DNA of 64,000 nt from Microbacterium sp. PM5. Its GTDB lineage: Bacteria; Actinomycetota; Actinomycetes; Actinomycetales; Microbacteriaceae. Both the position numbers and the translations under genes were made by a program. The notes beneath the pieces are model-generated. The model ran no database searches and was not told the origin of the DNA. It saw only the letters and a list, made by a program, of their open reading frames with translations. The DNA lies in the NCBI RefSeq assembly GCF_003293595.1, contig NZ_CP022162.1, forward strand, positions 837,737 through 901,736, read 5' to 3'. Positions within the stretch are counted from its first letter, which is position 1. Every line of letters starts with the position of its first letter. Positions 35,706 through 45,299 of this stretch are shown here, in pieces.

Positions 35706-36533
35706 ATGGCAAACTTCACCATCGCCGACATCAAGGCCCTGCGCGAGCAGCTCGGCACGGGCATGGTCGACACCAAGAAGGCGCTCGAGGAAGCCGACGG
35801 CGACCTCGAGAAGGCCGTCGAGATCCTGCGCCTGAAGGGCGCGAAGGGCAACGCGAAGCGCGCTGACCGCTCGACGAGCGAGGGCCTGGTCACCGCTGTC
35901 GAGAAGGACGGCAAGGTCACCATCATCGAGCTGAACACCGAGACCGACTTCGTCGCCAAGAACGAGCGCTTCATCGCGCTGGCCGACAAGGTCCTGGCTG
36001 CGGCCGCGGCCGTGGGCGCCGACTCGGTCGAGGCGGCTCTGGCCGCGGATGCCGAGGGCAAGACCGTCGCCGACCTCATCTCCGACGAGGCAGCGATCAT
36101 CGGCGAGAAGGTCGAGCTGCGTCGCGTGCGCACGATCGCGGGTGACAAGTTCGAGATCTACCTGCACAAGACGAGCAAGGACCTGCCGCCGCAGGTGGGT
36201 GTCGTGCTCGCCTACACGGGGGACGACGCCGAGACCGCGCGCTCGATCGCTCAGCACATCTCGTTCGCCAACCCGACGTACCTCTCGCGTGAGGACGTCC
36301 CCGCCGAAGAGGTGGAGAAGGAGCGCGAGATCGTCACGGAGATCTCCCGCAACGAAGGCAAGCCGGAGGCCGCGCTGCCGAAGATCGTCGAGGGTCGCGT
36401 GAACGCGTTCTTCAAGCAGGTTGCTCTGCTCGATCAGGACTACGCGAAGGACAACAAGCTGTCCGTCGCCAAGGTCGCCGGTGACGCCGGAATCACGATC
36501 ACCGACTTCGCCCGCTTCAAGGTCGGCGCGTAA
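35706..36533 (+). CDS. tsf: Elongation factor Ts
   Basis: EF-Ts exchanges GDP for GTP on EF-Tu. The 275-residue protein has the N-terminal UBA-like segment ([28 protein letters not shown]). The EF-Tu-contacting [10 protein letters not shown] motif lies at about 80-89, and two core repeats follow. The ATG at 35706 follows AAGGAG. A strong terminator lies just after the stop. Confidence 0.97.
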   Translation: MANFTIADIKALREQLGTGMVDTKKALEEADGDLEKAVEILRLKGAKGNAKRADRSTSEGLVTAVEKDGKVTIIELNTETDFVAKNERFIALADKVLAAAAAVGADSVEAALAADAEGKTVADLISDEAAIIGEKVELRRVRTIAGDKFEIYLHKTSKDLPPQVGVVLAYTGDDAETARSIAQHISFANPTYLSREDVPAEEVEKEREIVTEISRNEGKPEAALPKIVEGRVNAFFKQVALLDQDYAKDNKLSVAKVAGDAGITITDFARFKVGA

Positions 36534-36541
36534 GTCGCCTC

Positions 36542-36576
36542 AAGGGGTCCGCATTCACCGAATGCGGACCCCTTTT
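36542..36576 (+). terminator. Intrinsic terminator after tsf
   Basis: This is a perfect 15-base stem (36542-36556 with 36560-36574, core GGGGTCCGCATTC) with the loop ACC, running into TTTT. It is the clearest intrinsic terminator in the window and closes the rpsB-tsf unit. Confidence 0.9.
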
Positions 36577-36624
36577 CCATGCCCCGCCTTCGATAGTCTG
36601 CATCTCGACGAGAGGAACCCCCCT

Positions 36625-37344
36625 GTGACCGATGAGAACACCGGACGCCGTCGCGTCCTCCTGAAGCTGTCCGGAGAGGCCTTCGGAGGAGGTCAGCTCG
36701 GGGTCAACCCCGACGTCGTCGGTCAGATCGCGCGCGAGATCGCCGCGGCGGTCGATCCGGTGGAGATCGCCATCGTCGTGGGCGGCGGCAACTTCTTCCG
36801 CGGTGCAGAGCTGAGCCAGCGCGGCATGGACCGTGGACGTGCCGACTACATGGGCATGCTCGGCACGGTGATGAACGCCTTGGCGCTGCAGGACTTCCTC
36901 GAGCAGGCGGGAGCTGCGACACGCGTTCAGTCCGCGATCTCGATGACCCAGGTCGCCGAGCCCTACATTCCTCGGCGGGCGGAACGCCACATGGAGAAGG
37001 GCCGGGTCGTGATCTTCGGTGCCGGCGCCGGTCTTCCCTACTTCTCGACCGACACGGTCGCCGCCCAGCGCGCACTGGAGATCGGGGCGGACGAGGTGCT
37101 CGTCGCCAAGAACGGCGTCGACGGCGTCTACACGGCCGACCCCAAGACCAATCCCGATGCCGAGCGGATCGACACCATCACCTATCGCGACGCCCTCCAG
37201 CGCGGGCTCAAGGTGGTCGACTCGACGGCCTTCAGCCTCTGCATGGACAACGGCATCGACATGCGCGTGTTCGGCATGGAGCCGGCCGGCAACGTCACGC
37301 GCGCGCTGCTCGGCGAGTCGATCGGCACGCTCGTCAGCGTCTGA
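36625..37344 (+). CDS. pyrH: Uridylate kinase
   Basis: PyrH phosphorylates UMP to UDP and is usually controlled by GTP and UTP. The 239-residue product has [11 protein letters not shown] at the N-terminus, the [10 protein letters not shown] loop, [18 protein letters not shown] and [19 protein letters not shown], all diagnostic of the hexameric bacterial UMP kinase. The open frame extends upstream through the terminator. I use the GTG at 36625, preceded by GAGAGGA. TAGTCT at 36594-36599 may be its -10. frr follows in 56 bases. Confidence 0.96.
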   Translation: MTDENTGRRRVLLKLSGEAFGGGQLGVNPDVVGQIAREIAAAVDPVEIAIVVGGGNFFRGAELSQRGMDRGRADYMGMLGTVMNALALQDFLEQAGAATRVQSAISMTQVAEPYIPRRAERHMEKGRVVIFGAGAGLPYFSTDTVAAQRALEIGADEVLVAKNGVDGVYTADPKTNPDAERIDTITYRDALQRGLKVVDSTAFSLCMDNGIDMRVFGMEPAGNVTRALLGESIGTLVSV

Positions 37345-37400
37345 GCGACGGGGCGCCCCGCACTAGACTCGATCTGACGTACCGAACGAATGGAGTGACC

Positions 37401-37955
37401 GTGATCGCCGAGATCCTGGCCGACACGTCCGCCCGCATGGACCGCGCCGTGGAGGCCGCGAAGGACGACTTCGCGACCGTGCGCACGGGACGCGCGAACC
37501 CCCAGCTCTTCCAGAAGATCCTGGTCGACTACTACGGGTCGCCGACGCCGCTGTCGCAGCTGGCGTCGCTGAACACGCCCGAAGCACGCACGCTCGTCGT
37601 GACGCCGTACGACAAGTCGGCACTGAAGGCGATCGAACAGGCGATTCGCGACATGCCGAACCTGGGCGCGAACCCCACGAACGACGGCAACATCATCCGT
37701 GTCACGATGCCCGAACTGACGGCGGACCGCCGCAAGGAGTACGTGAAGCTCGTGCGCTCGAAGGGTGAAGACGCGAAGGTGCACCTTCGCGGCATCCGTC
37801 GCAAGGCGAAGGACGAGCTCGACGCTCTCAAGAGCGAGGTCGGCGAGGACGATCTCGTTCGCGCCGAGAAGGAGCTCGACGGCGTCACGCGCAGCCATGT
37901 CGACGAGATCGATGAGGCTCTGAAGCGCAAAGAAGCCGAGCTTCTCGAGGTCTGA
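37401..37955 (+). CDS. frr: Ribosome recycling factor
   Basis: RRF splits post-termination ribosomes together with EF-G. The 184-residue protein is canonical: [36 protein letters not shown] and the three-helix bundle ending near the C-terminus. Two GTG starts are possible (37395 and 37401). 37401 is preferred because GGAG lies five bases upstream and the length matches the family. TAGACT at 37366-37371 may be its promoter. Confidence 0.96.
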   Translation: MIAEILADTSARMDRAVEAAKDDFATVRTGRANPQLFQKILVDYYGSPTPLSQLASLNTPEARTLVVTPYDKSALKAIEQAIRDMPNLGANPTNDGNIIRVTMPELTADRRKEYVKLVRSKGEDAKVHLRGIRRKAKDELDALKSEVGEDDLVRAEKELDGVTRSHVDEIDEALKRKEAELLEV

Positions 37956-37959
37956 GGAC

Positions 37960-38982
37960 GTGCCCACCACCGCCTCGCCAGGGGATGCCGGGACCGGAGG
38001 CGCTTCGGACCCGGAGGGGGATCGTACGCGCTCCGCAAGCCCGGCGAGCTTCCAGGCTCACGTGCGCGCCGCGCGCACCGAGATCGAGCACCAGATGGAC
38101 CGGGCTCGGGCGGACTTCGAAGAAGTCACAGATCGCATCAACGCGCGCACCGGTCGCAACCTTCTGATGGCGATCCTCATCGGCCTCGCCGTCGGAGCGG
38201 TCGTGCTGGGCTCGTTGCTCTTCATCAAGTGGCTCTTCCTCGTCTTCGCCGTGCCGGTGTGTCTGCTCGGAGTGTTCGAGTTCAGCCGCGCGTTGCAGAC
38301 GGCGGGCCGGCGCGTCGATGTGTGGCCGCAGATCGTCGCCGGCGCGGTCATCATGCTGTCGGCCTTCTTCGCCGGCCACCTGACCCATTGGGCGCTCACC
38401 TTCGGCGCTGTCACCGCGGTGATCGTCTGGCGGCTTCTCGCCCAGATGGTGGCTCGTGACGGCCGCCGCTACGGCGAGGTCCTCGGCGATGTGCTGATCG
38501 CCGGCTTCCTCCCGCTGTACGTGCCGTTCCTGGCCAGCCTCGCGCTCGTCCTGCTCCGCCAAGACCAGGGCGAGTACTGGGTGCTCGGCATGCTGATCGC
38601 GGTCGTCGCGACCGACACCGGGGCCTACGCGTCCGGGCTCGCGTTCGGATCGCATCCGATGGCCCCGCGCATCAGCCCGAAGAAGACCTGGGAAGGGTTC
38701 GCCGGGGGAGCCGTCGCGACGCTCGTCGCCTCTGTCCTGTGGGCGCTGTTCATGCTCGGCATCCCGTGGTGGGCCGGCGTGGTCTTCGGACTGCTGATCT
38801 TGGGATGTGCAACGGTGGGCGACCTCGGCGAGTCGATGATCAAGCGCGATCTGGGCATCAAGGACATGAGCTCGTGGCTGCCGGGCCACGGCGGCGTACT
38901 CGACCGACTGGACTCGATTCTGCCCTCCGCCGCAGCCGCTCTCGCCCTTTACTTCCTCTTCTTCCCCCTGGTGGTCTCATGA
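37960..38982 (+). CDS. cdsA: Phosphatidate cytidylyltransferase
   Basis: CdsA makes CDP-diacylglycerol from phosphatidate and CTP for phospholipid synthesis. The 340-residue protein has a hydrophilic N-terminus of about 65 residues, with a charged helix. About seven or eight membrane spans follow, with the family signature SMIKRDLGIKDM followed by LPGHGGVLDRLDS near the C-terminus. It starts with GTG at 37960, four bases after frr. The stop overlaps the next gene as ATGA. Confidence 0.95.
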   Translation: MPTTASPGDAGTGGASDPEGDRTRSASPASFQAHVRAARTEIEHQMDRARADFEEVTDRINARTGRNLLMAILIGLAVGAVVLGSLLFIKWLFLVFAVPVCLLGVFEFSRALQTAGRRVDVWPQIVAGAVIMLSAFFAGHLTHWALTFGAVTAVIVWRLLAQMVARDGRRYGEVLGDVLIAGFLPLYVPFLASLALVLLRQDQGEYWVLGMLIAVVATDTGAYASGLAFGSHPMAPRISPKKTWEGFAGGAVATLVASVLWALFMLGIPWWAGVVFGLLILGCATVGDLGESMIKRDLGIKDMSSWLPGHGGVLDRLDSILPSAAAALALYFLFFPLVVS

Positions 38983-39545
38983 ACGACGCCCCCGAGACGA
39001 GCGCGACGCCGTTTCCGCTGACAACCGGCCGCACCCGCGGCTACCGTGCGGATGCGGTCGACGACTTCCTCGCCCGTGCTCGCGCCGCGTTCGAGTCCGG
39101 CGACTCGACGGAGATCGATGCGTCGGCCGTTCGCACGGCCGCGTTCCCGCTGGTGCGCCGCGGATACCAGGTTGCGGCGGTGGATGCCGCGCTCAGTCGC
39201 ATCGAAGACGCGTTCGCCGCCCGTGAGCGCGAGCAGGCGCTGTCGCGCCGTGGCGCGCGGGCGTGGGTCGGACAGTCGCGCAAGCTGGCCCAGGAGGTGC
39301 TCGATCGCCTCACCCGCCCCAAGGGGCGCCGCTTCCGTCGTGTCGGGCTGCTGCGCTTCGGCTACCGGGTCGACGAGGTCGATCTGGTCGCCGACAAGAT
39401 CGCCCGCTTCCTCGAGAACGGCGAAGCCGTGACCATCGACCAGGTGCGTTCGGTCGCCTTCCGCATGCAGCGGCGGGGCTACAGCGAGGCGCAGGTCGAC
39501 GCCGTCCTCGACGCGACGGTCGAGGTCATGCTCGCCGTCGTCTGA
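38979..39545 (+). CDS. DivIVA domain-containing protein
   Basis: This 188-residue cytoplasmic protein has two or three short DivIVA-like repeats. Each has a Gly-Tyr turn and a Val-Asp pair: GYRADAVDDFLARA, GYQVAAVDAALSR, GYRVDEVDLVADKI and GYSEAQVDAVLDA. In DivIVA this motif senses membrane curvature, but the long coiled coil of true DivIVA/Wag31 is absent. A role in membrane or septum placement is possible. It overlaps cdsA by four bases, which may hint at a membrane-lipid link. Confidence 0.8.
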   Translation: MNDAPETSATPFPLTTGRTRGYRADAVDDFLARARAAFESGDSTEIDASAVRTAAFPLVRRGYQVAAVDAALSRIEDAFAAREREQALSRRGARAWVGQSRKLAQEVLDRLTRPKGRRFRRVGLLRFGYRVDEVDLVADKIARFLENGEAVTIDQVRSVAFRMQRRGYSEAQVDAVLDATVEVMLAVV

Positions 39546-39593
39546 GCCGACCCGCCTGACACGCCCAACGCCGGGCGCTAGAATCGGAGGACT

Positions 39594-40331
39594 GTGACTG
39601 CCGACGCCGATCTGACGCCCGCCAGCGCCGACGTCCCCGCGACGCGTGCCGCGCGGAGGAACCACGTCGCCGGGCGTCGCGTCCGTCCAGCCGCTACGAC
39701 GGCAAAGTGGTCGCGCCGACGCGGCGTCATGAGCGTCTTCGCGGTCTTGGCCGTTCTCGGCTTCGGTGCCGCCTACATCGGCCCGATGACGGCGGCGAGC
39801 CCGCGCGCGCACGCCGCAGAGGTGGCTCCGATCTCCCTCTATGCGTCCACCATCGCGAACGCACAGGCTTACCTCGCGGCATCCGACCAGACAGTCGGAC
39901 TCGGACGAGACGGCGTCGTGTACAGCGTGTACGTCACACCCAAGCCCACCCCCACCCCGACGCCGTCAGCGGCGACGGGGTCGTCCGCGTCGAGTTCGTC
40001 GTGGTCGCCTCCGTTCGTCGCACCCGATCCGGGCACGGCGCAGTCGATCGCCTACGCCATGGTGCAGCAACGCGGTTGGGGCGACGACGAGTTCGCCTGC
40101 CTGGTGGCGCTGTGGAACAAGGAGTCCGGATGGCGTGTGGGCGCGTACAACGCCGGAAGCGGTGCCTACGGCATCCCGCAGGCGCTTCCGGGAAGCAAGA
40201 TGGCATCCGCGGGCGCCGATTGGGAGACCAACCCCGCCACGCAGATCGCCTGGGGTCTCGGCTACATTGGCGGACGCTACAGCAGTCCGTGCGGGGCGTG
40301 GTCGCACTCACAGTCCACGGGGTGGTACTGA
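39594..40331 (+). CDS. Membrane-anchored lytic-transglycosylase-like protein
   Basis: This 245-residue protein has a basic cytosolic N-terminus with one membrane segment at about residues 47-65 (SVFAVLAVLGFGAAYIG). A Pro/Thr/Ser-rich linker (PKPTPTPTPSAATGSS) follows, then a C-terminal SLT-like domain. The domain has the catalytic-type Glu in LWNKESGWR, then AYGIPQALPGSKM, NPATQIAWGLGYI and a closing GAWSHSQSTGWY. It resembles actinobacterial cell-wall lytic enzymes of the transglycosylase or Rpf-related class. TAGAAT is nine bases before the GTG start, with GGAGG between. Confidence 0.85.
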   Translation: MTADADLTPASADVPATRAARRNHVAGRRVRPAATTAKWSRRRGVMSVFAVLAVLGFGAAYIGPMTAASPRAHAAEVAPISLYASTIANAQAYLAASDQTVGLGRDGVVYSVYVTPKPTPTPTPSAATGSSASSSSWSPPFVAPDPGTAQSIAYAMVQQRGWGDDEFACLVALWNKESGWRVGAYNAGSGAYGIPQALPGSKMASAGADWETNPATQIAWGLGYIGGRYSSPCGAWSHSQSTGWY

Positions 40332-40335
40332 GAAG

Positions 40336-40617
40336 ATGCCGCGCGCGAACCGACGGCAGCCCTCACCAGCCGACGATTCGTTCGATCGGCTGCTGAGCGG
40401 CTGGAAGCGCACCGAGAGCCGGCGCGGCGCGGAATGGACCGTACAACCCGTGAGCGCCGTACAGGCGCAGAAGAACTACACGTGTCCGGGGTGCGGTCGA
40501 TCGATCCCGCCCGGCACGGCCCACGTGGTGGTGTGGCGTGCCGATGGCGTTCTGGGCGACGCCGCGGATCTGGCCGCGCGTCGGCACTGGCACACGGCGT
40601 GTTGGAAGGTGGCATGA
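40336..40617 (+). CDS. Small zinc-ribbon-like protein, hypothetical
   Basis: This 93-residue protein has a basic N-terminus and a putative metal site formed by Cys50-x2-Cys53 and His86-x2-Cys89, set in CPGCGRSIPPGTAHVVVW and RRHWHTACW. Homologues are sometimes labelled ATP/GTP-binding protein, which this sequence does not support. It lies four bases after the SLT-like gene and one base before an alpha/beta hydrolase gene, so the three are probably cotranscribed. Function is unknown. Confidence 0.75.
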   Translation: MPRANRRQPSPADDSFDRLLSGWKRTESRRGAEWTVQPVSAVQAQKNYTCPGCGRSIPPGTAHVVVWRADGVLGDAADLAARRHWHTACWKVA

Positions 40618-40618
40618 G

Positions 40619-41332
40619 ATGGAGATTCGCGGACCGGTGCTCTTGCCCGCCCGGCGTGAGGAGATCGAGCTTCAGACCCTCGACGGGTTGACCCTCGTGG
40701 GCGAACTCGCCCTTCCCGAACAGCGCGACCCCGTCGCGACGCTCGTGACACTGCATCCGCTGCCGACGGCCGGCGGGTTCATGGACTCGCACATCCTGAG
40801 AAAGGCAGCCGGACGGCTGCCGGCTCTGGCCGACCTTGCGGTCCTGCGCTTCAACACGCGCGGCACGACATCGCCCCGCGGAACGAGTGAGGGAGCCTTC
40901 GACGGCGGACGCGCCGAAGAGTTCGACGTCGCCGCGGCGCTCGCTTTCGTCGAGGCGCGAGGGCTGCCGCATCCTTGGCTGGTGGGATGGTCTTTCGGTA
41001 CCGAGCTCGCTCTCAAATACGGCCGGGATCACGCGATCGACGGCGTCATCTTGCTCTCACCGCCGTTGCATCGTGCGACGGCAGAGGACGTCGCCGCGTG
41101 GCAGGGGGAGTCTCGGCAGCTGGTGGCGCTGATCCCGGAGTTCGACGACTACCTTCGCCCTGAGCAGGCTCGGGACCGCTTCGCGCCGGTCGACCACGCG
41201 AGAGTGATCGCCGTCGACGGGGGCAAGCATCTCTGGGTGGGGGAGACGCAGACCCGCCGCGTTCTGACGGAGATCGTCGCAGCCGTCAACCCGGACGCGC
41301 TGCCCCTCGCCACCGCATGGGACGAGGGATAG
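40619..41332 (+). CDS. Alpha/beta hydrolase
   Basis: This 237-residue cytoplasmic protein has the alpha/beta hydrolase fold. The nucleophile elbow is GWSFGTE with Ser125. The oxyanion-region HPLPTAGGFMDS and FNTRG are typical of the subgroup related to YheT-like or dienelactone-type hydrolases. A late His (GGKHLWVGE) completes the triad. The substrate is unknown. I use ATG 40619, directly after the preceding stop; an earlier in-frame start adds unrelated residues. It converges on the AI-2E-type gene with three bases between them. Confidence 0.82.
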   Translation: MEIRGPVLLPARREEIELQTLDGLTLVGELALPEQRDPVATLVTLHPLPTAGGFMDSHILRKAAGRLPALADLAVLRFNTRGTTSPRGTSEGAFDGGRAEEFDVAAALAFVEARGLPHPWLVGWSFGTELALKYGRDHAIDGVILLSPPLHRATAEDVAAWQGESRQLVALIPEFDDYLRPEQARDRFAPVDHARVIAVDGGKHLWVGETQTRRVLTEIVAAVNPDALPLATAWDEG

Positions 41333-41335
41333 GAC

Positions 41336-42415
41336 TCAGCGCTCGTTCTGACGGGGAATGATGACCTGCCGGTAGATGATCAGGACGCTGGCCGCGACAG
41401 GAATCGCGATGAGCGCGCCGAGAAGCCCGAGGAGGGCACCGCCGGCCAATGCGGCGATCACGACGACGGCGCCGGGCACCGACACCGCACGATTCATGAT
41501 GCGCGGCGACAGGATGTAAGCCTCCACCTGCATGTACACGACGTACCAGACGAGTGCCACGATCGCCGTCAGAGGCGAGCTGAGCCCGGGGATGAGACAG
41601 GTGAGCACGATGATCGCCGAGCCGGTGAGGGTGCCGACGAGGGGGATCAGCGAGAAGAAGAACGCGATCACCGCCAAGACGGCCGGGAACGGGGCGCCGA
41701 TGATCGAGAGGAACGCGGCGCTGAGCACACCGTTGATCGCACCGAGCGTGACCTGACCCATGACGTAGTGACCCACGGACGCGGTGATCTGCTCGGAGAG
41801 ATCGATGTATCGCGCGCGCTTCGAGGCGGGCACGAGCTGAGCGGCAGCCGCCTTCAGCGAAGGGGTCGAGGCCGTGAAGTAGATCGTGAGGATCAGGATG
41901 ATGATCGCGCCGGTGATGAGCGAGATGATCGAGGCGCCGATGCCGAGGATCACGTTGCCGGCAGAGGTGCCGATCTGAGCGAAGTCGAGGCTGTTGAACC
42001 AGTCGGATGCGTACTTGAACGCCATGTCGACGTCCAGCGCGGGGAAGGTCGAGTGCAGCCACTTCGACAGATCGTCGACGGGGTTCCATGAACCGTTGAC
42101 GGCGCTGTCGATGAGGCGCTGAATCTGTGTGATCAGCTGCGCGATCTGCCCCACGAGAACCGGGATGACAATCAGCACGATGCCGGTGAACACCGCCAGC
42201 ACGGCGGCGAAGGTGATCAGAAGCGCTGCCCACCGCGGCAGACGGCGGCGCTCGAGCCAGCTCACGAGAGGATCGAGGCCGAGCGCCAGGAAGAGAGCCG
42301 TCCCCACGTACAGCAGAATCGTCGACAGCGACTGCACGCTGGAGATGAGCAGGATGCCGACCCCGACGCCGAGAGTGGCGACGAGAGCCGTTCGGAACGG
42401 ATGCTGCAGCTTCAT
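41336..42415 (-). CDS. AI-2E family transporter
   Basis: This 359-residue membrane protein is of the AI-2E/PerM family, with about seven or eight spans and a central hydrophilic region (about residues 90-150). Family members include AI-2 exporters and sodium/proton antiporters, so the substrate is open. Conserved C-terminal blocks include FFFSLIPLVGTLTGSA, VWYVVYMQVEAYILSPRIM and GALLGLLGALIAIPVAA. An earlier in-frame start at 42466 exists. I prefer ATG 42415 because TATTCT (42430-42425) lies nine bases upstream and the earlier codons would overlap it. Confidence 0.82.
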   Translation of the reverse strand: MKLQHPFRTALVATLGVGVGILLISSVQSLSTILLYVGTALFLALGLDPLVSWLERRRLPRWAALLITFAAVLAVFTGIVLIVIPVLVGQIAQLITQIQRLIDSAVNGSWNPVDDLSKWLHSTFPALDVDMAFKYASDWFNSLDFAQIGTSAGNVILGIGASIISLITGAIIILILTIYFTASTPSLKAAAAQLVPASKRARYIDLSEQITASVGHYVMGQVTLGAINGVLSAAFLSIIGAPFPAVLAVIAFFFSLIPLVGTLTGSAIIVLTCLIPGLSSPLTAIVALVWYVVYMQVEAYILSPRIMNRAVSVPGAVVVIAALAGGALLGLLGALIAIPVAASVLIIYRQVIIPRQNER

Positions 42416-42582
42416 GGTGATGTCAGAATACGCACCGAGCGGCGCTTTTCCCGTCAACACGGCCACGCAGTTCCACCGCAGGGAGAGGGTGCTCCCGGGC
42501 GACGCACAGCAGGATGTCGCTAGGCTGGAATGTCGATTGCGCGCCGCGATCCCGTCTGCGGTGCGCGCGGGAGGTGTCTTAC

Positions 42583-44340
42583 GTGCGTTTCGTCTGGGCT
42601 GTGACAGCCTTCGTGCTGGCTGCGGTCATGATCGGTGCCGGCATCGCCCAGCGCACCGTGCTGCAGGGTCCGCGCACCGAGAGCGAGACGATCTCCGTCG
42701 CCGGAGACGCGCCGTACATCCTGATCGACGGCAGCGTGCTCAACAGCCACAGCGGCTCGCAGACTCTCCGCGTTCAGGAAGCGGGCACGATCTTCGCGTC
42801 CTACGGGCGCACGGCCGACCTGAAAGCGTGGTTGACGCCCTCGTCGTACACCCACGTGACCCTCGACGGGGGCGCCACCACGACGACAGCGGTCGCGGCG
42901 AAGAACCCGCCCGCGGCCGGCAGCGCGCCGATCACGCCCGTCGGCTCCGACCTCTGGCTGGACGAGTTCCAGCAGGACGACGTCCTCATCACCCCTCTGC
43001 AGCTTCCCGCGGACATGAGCCTGCTCGTCGCCACTGACGGAGTGAAGCCGGCACCGAGCAGCCTCACCCTGAGCTGGCCGACGGGCGCGACCACTCCCTG
43101 GGCGGGGCCGCTCATCGTGCTGGGCAGCATCTTCCTGCTGGTCGGCATCATCGTGTACGTCCTCGGCGTGCGACATGCGCGCCGATCGCGGGGACCGCGA
43201 CGCAAGGGCCTTCCCATGCCCGTGACCGAGCCCATCGACGTCGCGGTCACGGGTGCCGACAAGGGTGTCATCAGCGCCACGCCCTCGCGGCGTCAGCTGA
43301 CGCGCGGCAAGCGCGCACTGCTCGCGGCTCCGGCCGTCGGCGTCGCTGCGTTGCTGTTCACCGGCTGCACCGCGGACGCATGGCCTCAGCTGGCCGGCAC
43401 CCCGACCCCCACGGCATCCGAGAGCGTCGTCGTGCCGCAGGACCAGGGACAGCCCGCCGTGACGCAGCAGCAAGGCGAGCGCATCCTCACGCGGATCTCC
43501 GAGCAGGTGGCGAAGGCAGACGCCGCGAAGGATCCCGCGGCGGCCGCGCTGCGGTTGACGGGATCGGCACTGGCGGCGCGAGAGACCGACTACAAGCTGC
43601 GCGACGTCGCCGGGCACACCGCGCTGAACGCAGTGCCGGACAAGCCGGTGAAGATCATTCTCCCCGAGGCCTACGACGGGTGGCCGCGCACGTTCTTCGC
43701 TGTCATCGAGACGGGGGACGTCATTCTGAGCGTGACCCAGGAGGACCCCTGGTCTCCGTACAAGGTGAGCAGGGAAGCCGAGCTGGTGTCGCAGGCCAGT
43801 CTCAACCTCGCGCCCTCCTACGTCGGCGCGATCTCCATCGACCCGGACTCGCCGTTCCTCGCGCTGGCTCCCAACAAGGTGGCCGCGGCCTACGCCGACA
43901 TCCTCACCAACGGCGACAGCAGCGCGTTCGCAGCACAGTTCGACTCGACGAACGACCCCTTCCGCAAGCTGGTCGCGGACAACCGCGCCACGCGACTGCA
44001 GGCGTTCAATCAGACCGGGGCGCAGACCGGGACGCTGACGTACGCCGCATCCGCCGGCCCGGACGAACCCATCTCGCTCGCCACGCTGGATTCGGGAGCG
44101 ATCGTCGCGGTGACCGTGCATGAAAGCGACACGGTCAAGCCCACGAACACCGACGCCGTCATCAAGCTCGACAACAACGCAATCGTGCAGACCCTCACCG
44201 GAGTGAATCAGTCCTCGACCGGTTTCACGACGACCTTCGTCGACCAGCTCTTCTTCTTCGTCCCTTCTCAGAGTTCCAGCAAGCGCATTCAGCTGCTGGG
44301 ATACTCGACCTCCATCCTCGACGCGAAAGTAGCCCCCTAA
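42583..44340 (+). CDS. Large membrane protein with internal lipobox-like segment, hypothetical
   Basis: This 585-residue protein is unfamiliar by domain. It starts with a membrane segment (FVWAVTAFVLAAVMIGAGIA, about 3-22), then an extracytoplasmic domain of about 150 residues. A second span follows at about 172-196, then a basic linker (ARRSRGPRRKG). A third hydrophobic stretch, ALLAAPAVGVAALLFTGC, ends at Cys262 like a lipobox, and a 320-residue outer domain completes it. The layout looks like a membrane protein fused to a lipoprotein. The GTG at 42583 follows GGGAGG; TAGGCT at 42521-42526 is the likely -10. The next gene starts directly after its stop codon. Confidence 0.75.
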   Translation: MRFVWAVTAFVLAAVMIGAGIAQRTVLQGPRTESETISVAGDAPYILIDGSVLNSHSGSQTLRVQEAGTIFASYGRTADLKAWLTPSSYTHVTLDGGATTTTAVAAKNPPAAGSAPITPVGSDLWLDEFQQDDVLITPLQLPADMSLLVATDGVKPAPSSLTLSWPTGATTPWAGPLIVLGSIFLLVGIIVYVLGVRHARRSRGPRRKGLPMPVTEPIDVAVTGADKGVISATPSRRQLTRGKRALLAAPAVGVAALLFTGCTADAWPQLAGTPTPTASESVVVPQDQGQPAVTQQQGERILTRISEQVAKADAAKDPAAAALRLTGSALAARETDYKLRDVAGHTALNAVPDKPVKIILPEAYDGWPRTFFAVIETGDVILSVTQEDPWSPYKVSREAELVSQASLNLAPSYVGAISIDPDSPFLALAPNKVAAAYADILTNGDSSAFAAQFDSTNDPFRKLVADNRATRLQAFNQTGAQTGTLTYAASAGPDEPISLATLDSGAIVAVTVHESDTVKPTNTDAVIKLDNNAIVQTLTGVNQSSTGFTTTFVDQLFFFVPSQSSSKRIQLLGYSTSILDAKVAP

Positions 44341-45267
44341 GTGAGCGATCCCACCTCGGGCGCCGTGCTGCGCGGTGCCGTCGACCTGTCGTCTTTGCGT
44401 TCGCGCCCGTCGGCACCGGCCGGTGCGGCGGCGCCGGCCGGTGGCTCCCGCGCGTCGCTGATCTTCGATGCCACCGACGAGAGCTTCGGCCAGGTGCTCG
44501 AGCTGTCGCGATCCGTGCCGGTCGTGGTCGACTTGTGGGCCGAGTGGTGTGGCCCCTGCAAGCAGCTGAGCCCGATTCTCGAGAAGGTCGTGACCGAGCT
44601 CGACGGACGTGTGGTGCTCGCCAAGGTCGATGTCGACGCGAACCCTCAGCTCGCCCAGGGCTTCCGCGCGCAGTCGATCCCCATGGTCGTCGCCCTCGTC
44701 GCGGGGCAGCCCGTTCCGCTGTTCACCGGTGCGGTGCCGGAGCAGCAGGTCCGCGACGTCTTCGCCCAGCTGCTGCAGCTGGCTGCCCAGAACGGTGTCA
44801 CGGGCACGGTCCCCGTCGACGGGGCGTCCGAGCCGGAATCCGACGAGCCCGTCCTGCCCCCGCGGCACCAGGAGGCGTTCGATGCGATCGAAGCGGGTGA
44901 CTACGCGCGCGCCGTCGCGGCGTACGAAATGGCGCTCGCGGAGAACCCGCGCGACGAGGAGGCTCGGGCCGGTCTCGGCCAGGTACGTCTCCTGCAGCGC
45001 GTCCAGGGCCTGGATCTCCAGCAGGCGCGGGATGCCGCGGCATCCGCGCCCCGCGACATCGATGCGCAGTTCGCCGTGGCCGACCTCGACGTCGTCGGCG
45101 GTCACGTCGACGACGCGTTCGCGCGCCTGCTCGACCTGTTCGCCGTGCTACCCGCTGATGAGCGCGGCGCCGTGCGCGACCGCCTCGTCGAGCTCTTCGG
45201 ACTGATCGGCGACGGCGACCCGCGCGTCATCCGCGCCCGTGGTCGTCTGACCTCACTGCTGTTCTGA
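44341..45267 (+). CDS. Thioredoxin-TPR protein (CnoX/YbbN-like)
   Basis: This 308-residue cytoplasmic protein has an N-terminal thioredoxin domain with Cys70-Gly-Pro-Cys73 in LWAEWCGPCKQL. TPR-like helices follow at about 178-300 (EAIEAGDYARAVAAYEMALAENPRDEEARAGLGQV and more). This order matches the CnoX/YbbN co-chaperone family, which protects proteins from oxidation. E. coli YbbN lacks the CxxC pair, whereas this one keeps it. It starts with GTG directly after the TAA of the membrane protein gene, so the two are cotranscribed. The coding sequence contains one copy of the repeated palindrome (45030-45045). Confidence 0.88.
   Translation: MSDPTSGAVLRGAVDLSSLRSRPSAPAGAAAPAGGSRASLIFDATDESFGQVLELSRSVPVVVDLWAEWCGPCKQLSPILEKVVTELDGRVVLAKVDVDANPQLAQGFRAQSIPMVVALVAGQPVPLFTGAVPEQQVRDVFAQLLQLAAQNGVTGTVPVDGASEPESDEPVLPPRHQEAFDAIEAGDYARAVAAYEMALAENPRDEEARAGLGQVRLLQRVQGLDLQQARDAAASAPRDIDAQFAVADLDVVGGHVDDAFARLLDLFAVLPADERGAVRDRLVELFGLIGDGDPRVIRARGRLTSLLF
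45030..45045. repeat. 16-base palindrome GGATGCCGCGGCATCC, copy inside the thioredoxin-TPR gene
   Basis: This is an exact copy of the palindrome within coding sequence, where it encodes part of the TPR region. Confidence 0.7.
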
Positions 45268-45299
45268 CACGGAACGTTCCGGCACCGGTCGCCGGCTGT

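Noticed and set aside
42520..45105. An 861-codon open frame antisense to the membrane protein and thioredoxin genes
   Set aside because: It is a high-GC shadow ORF. The plus-strand genes have clear motifs (CGPC, hydrophobic spans) and good starts.
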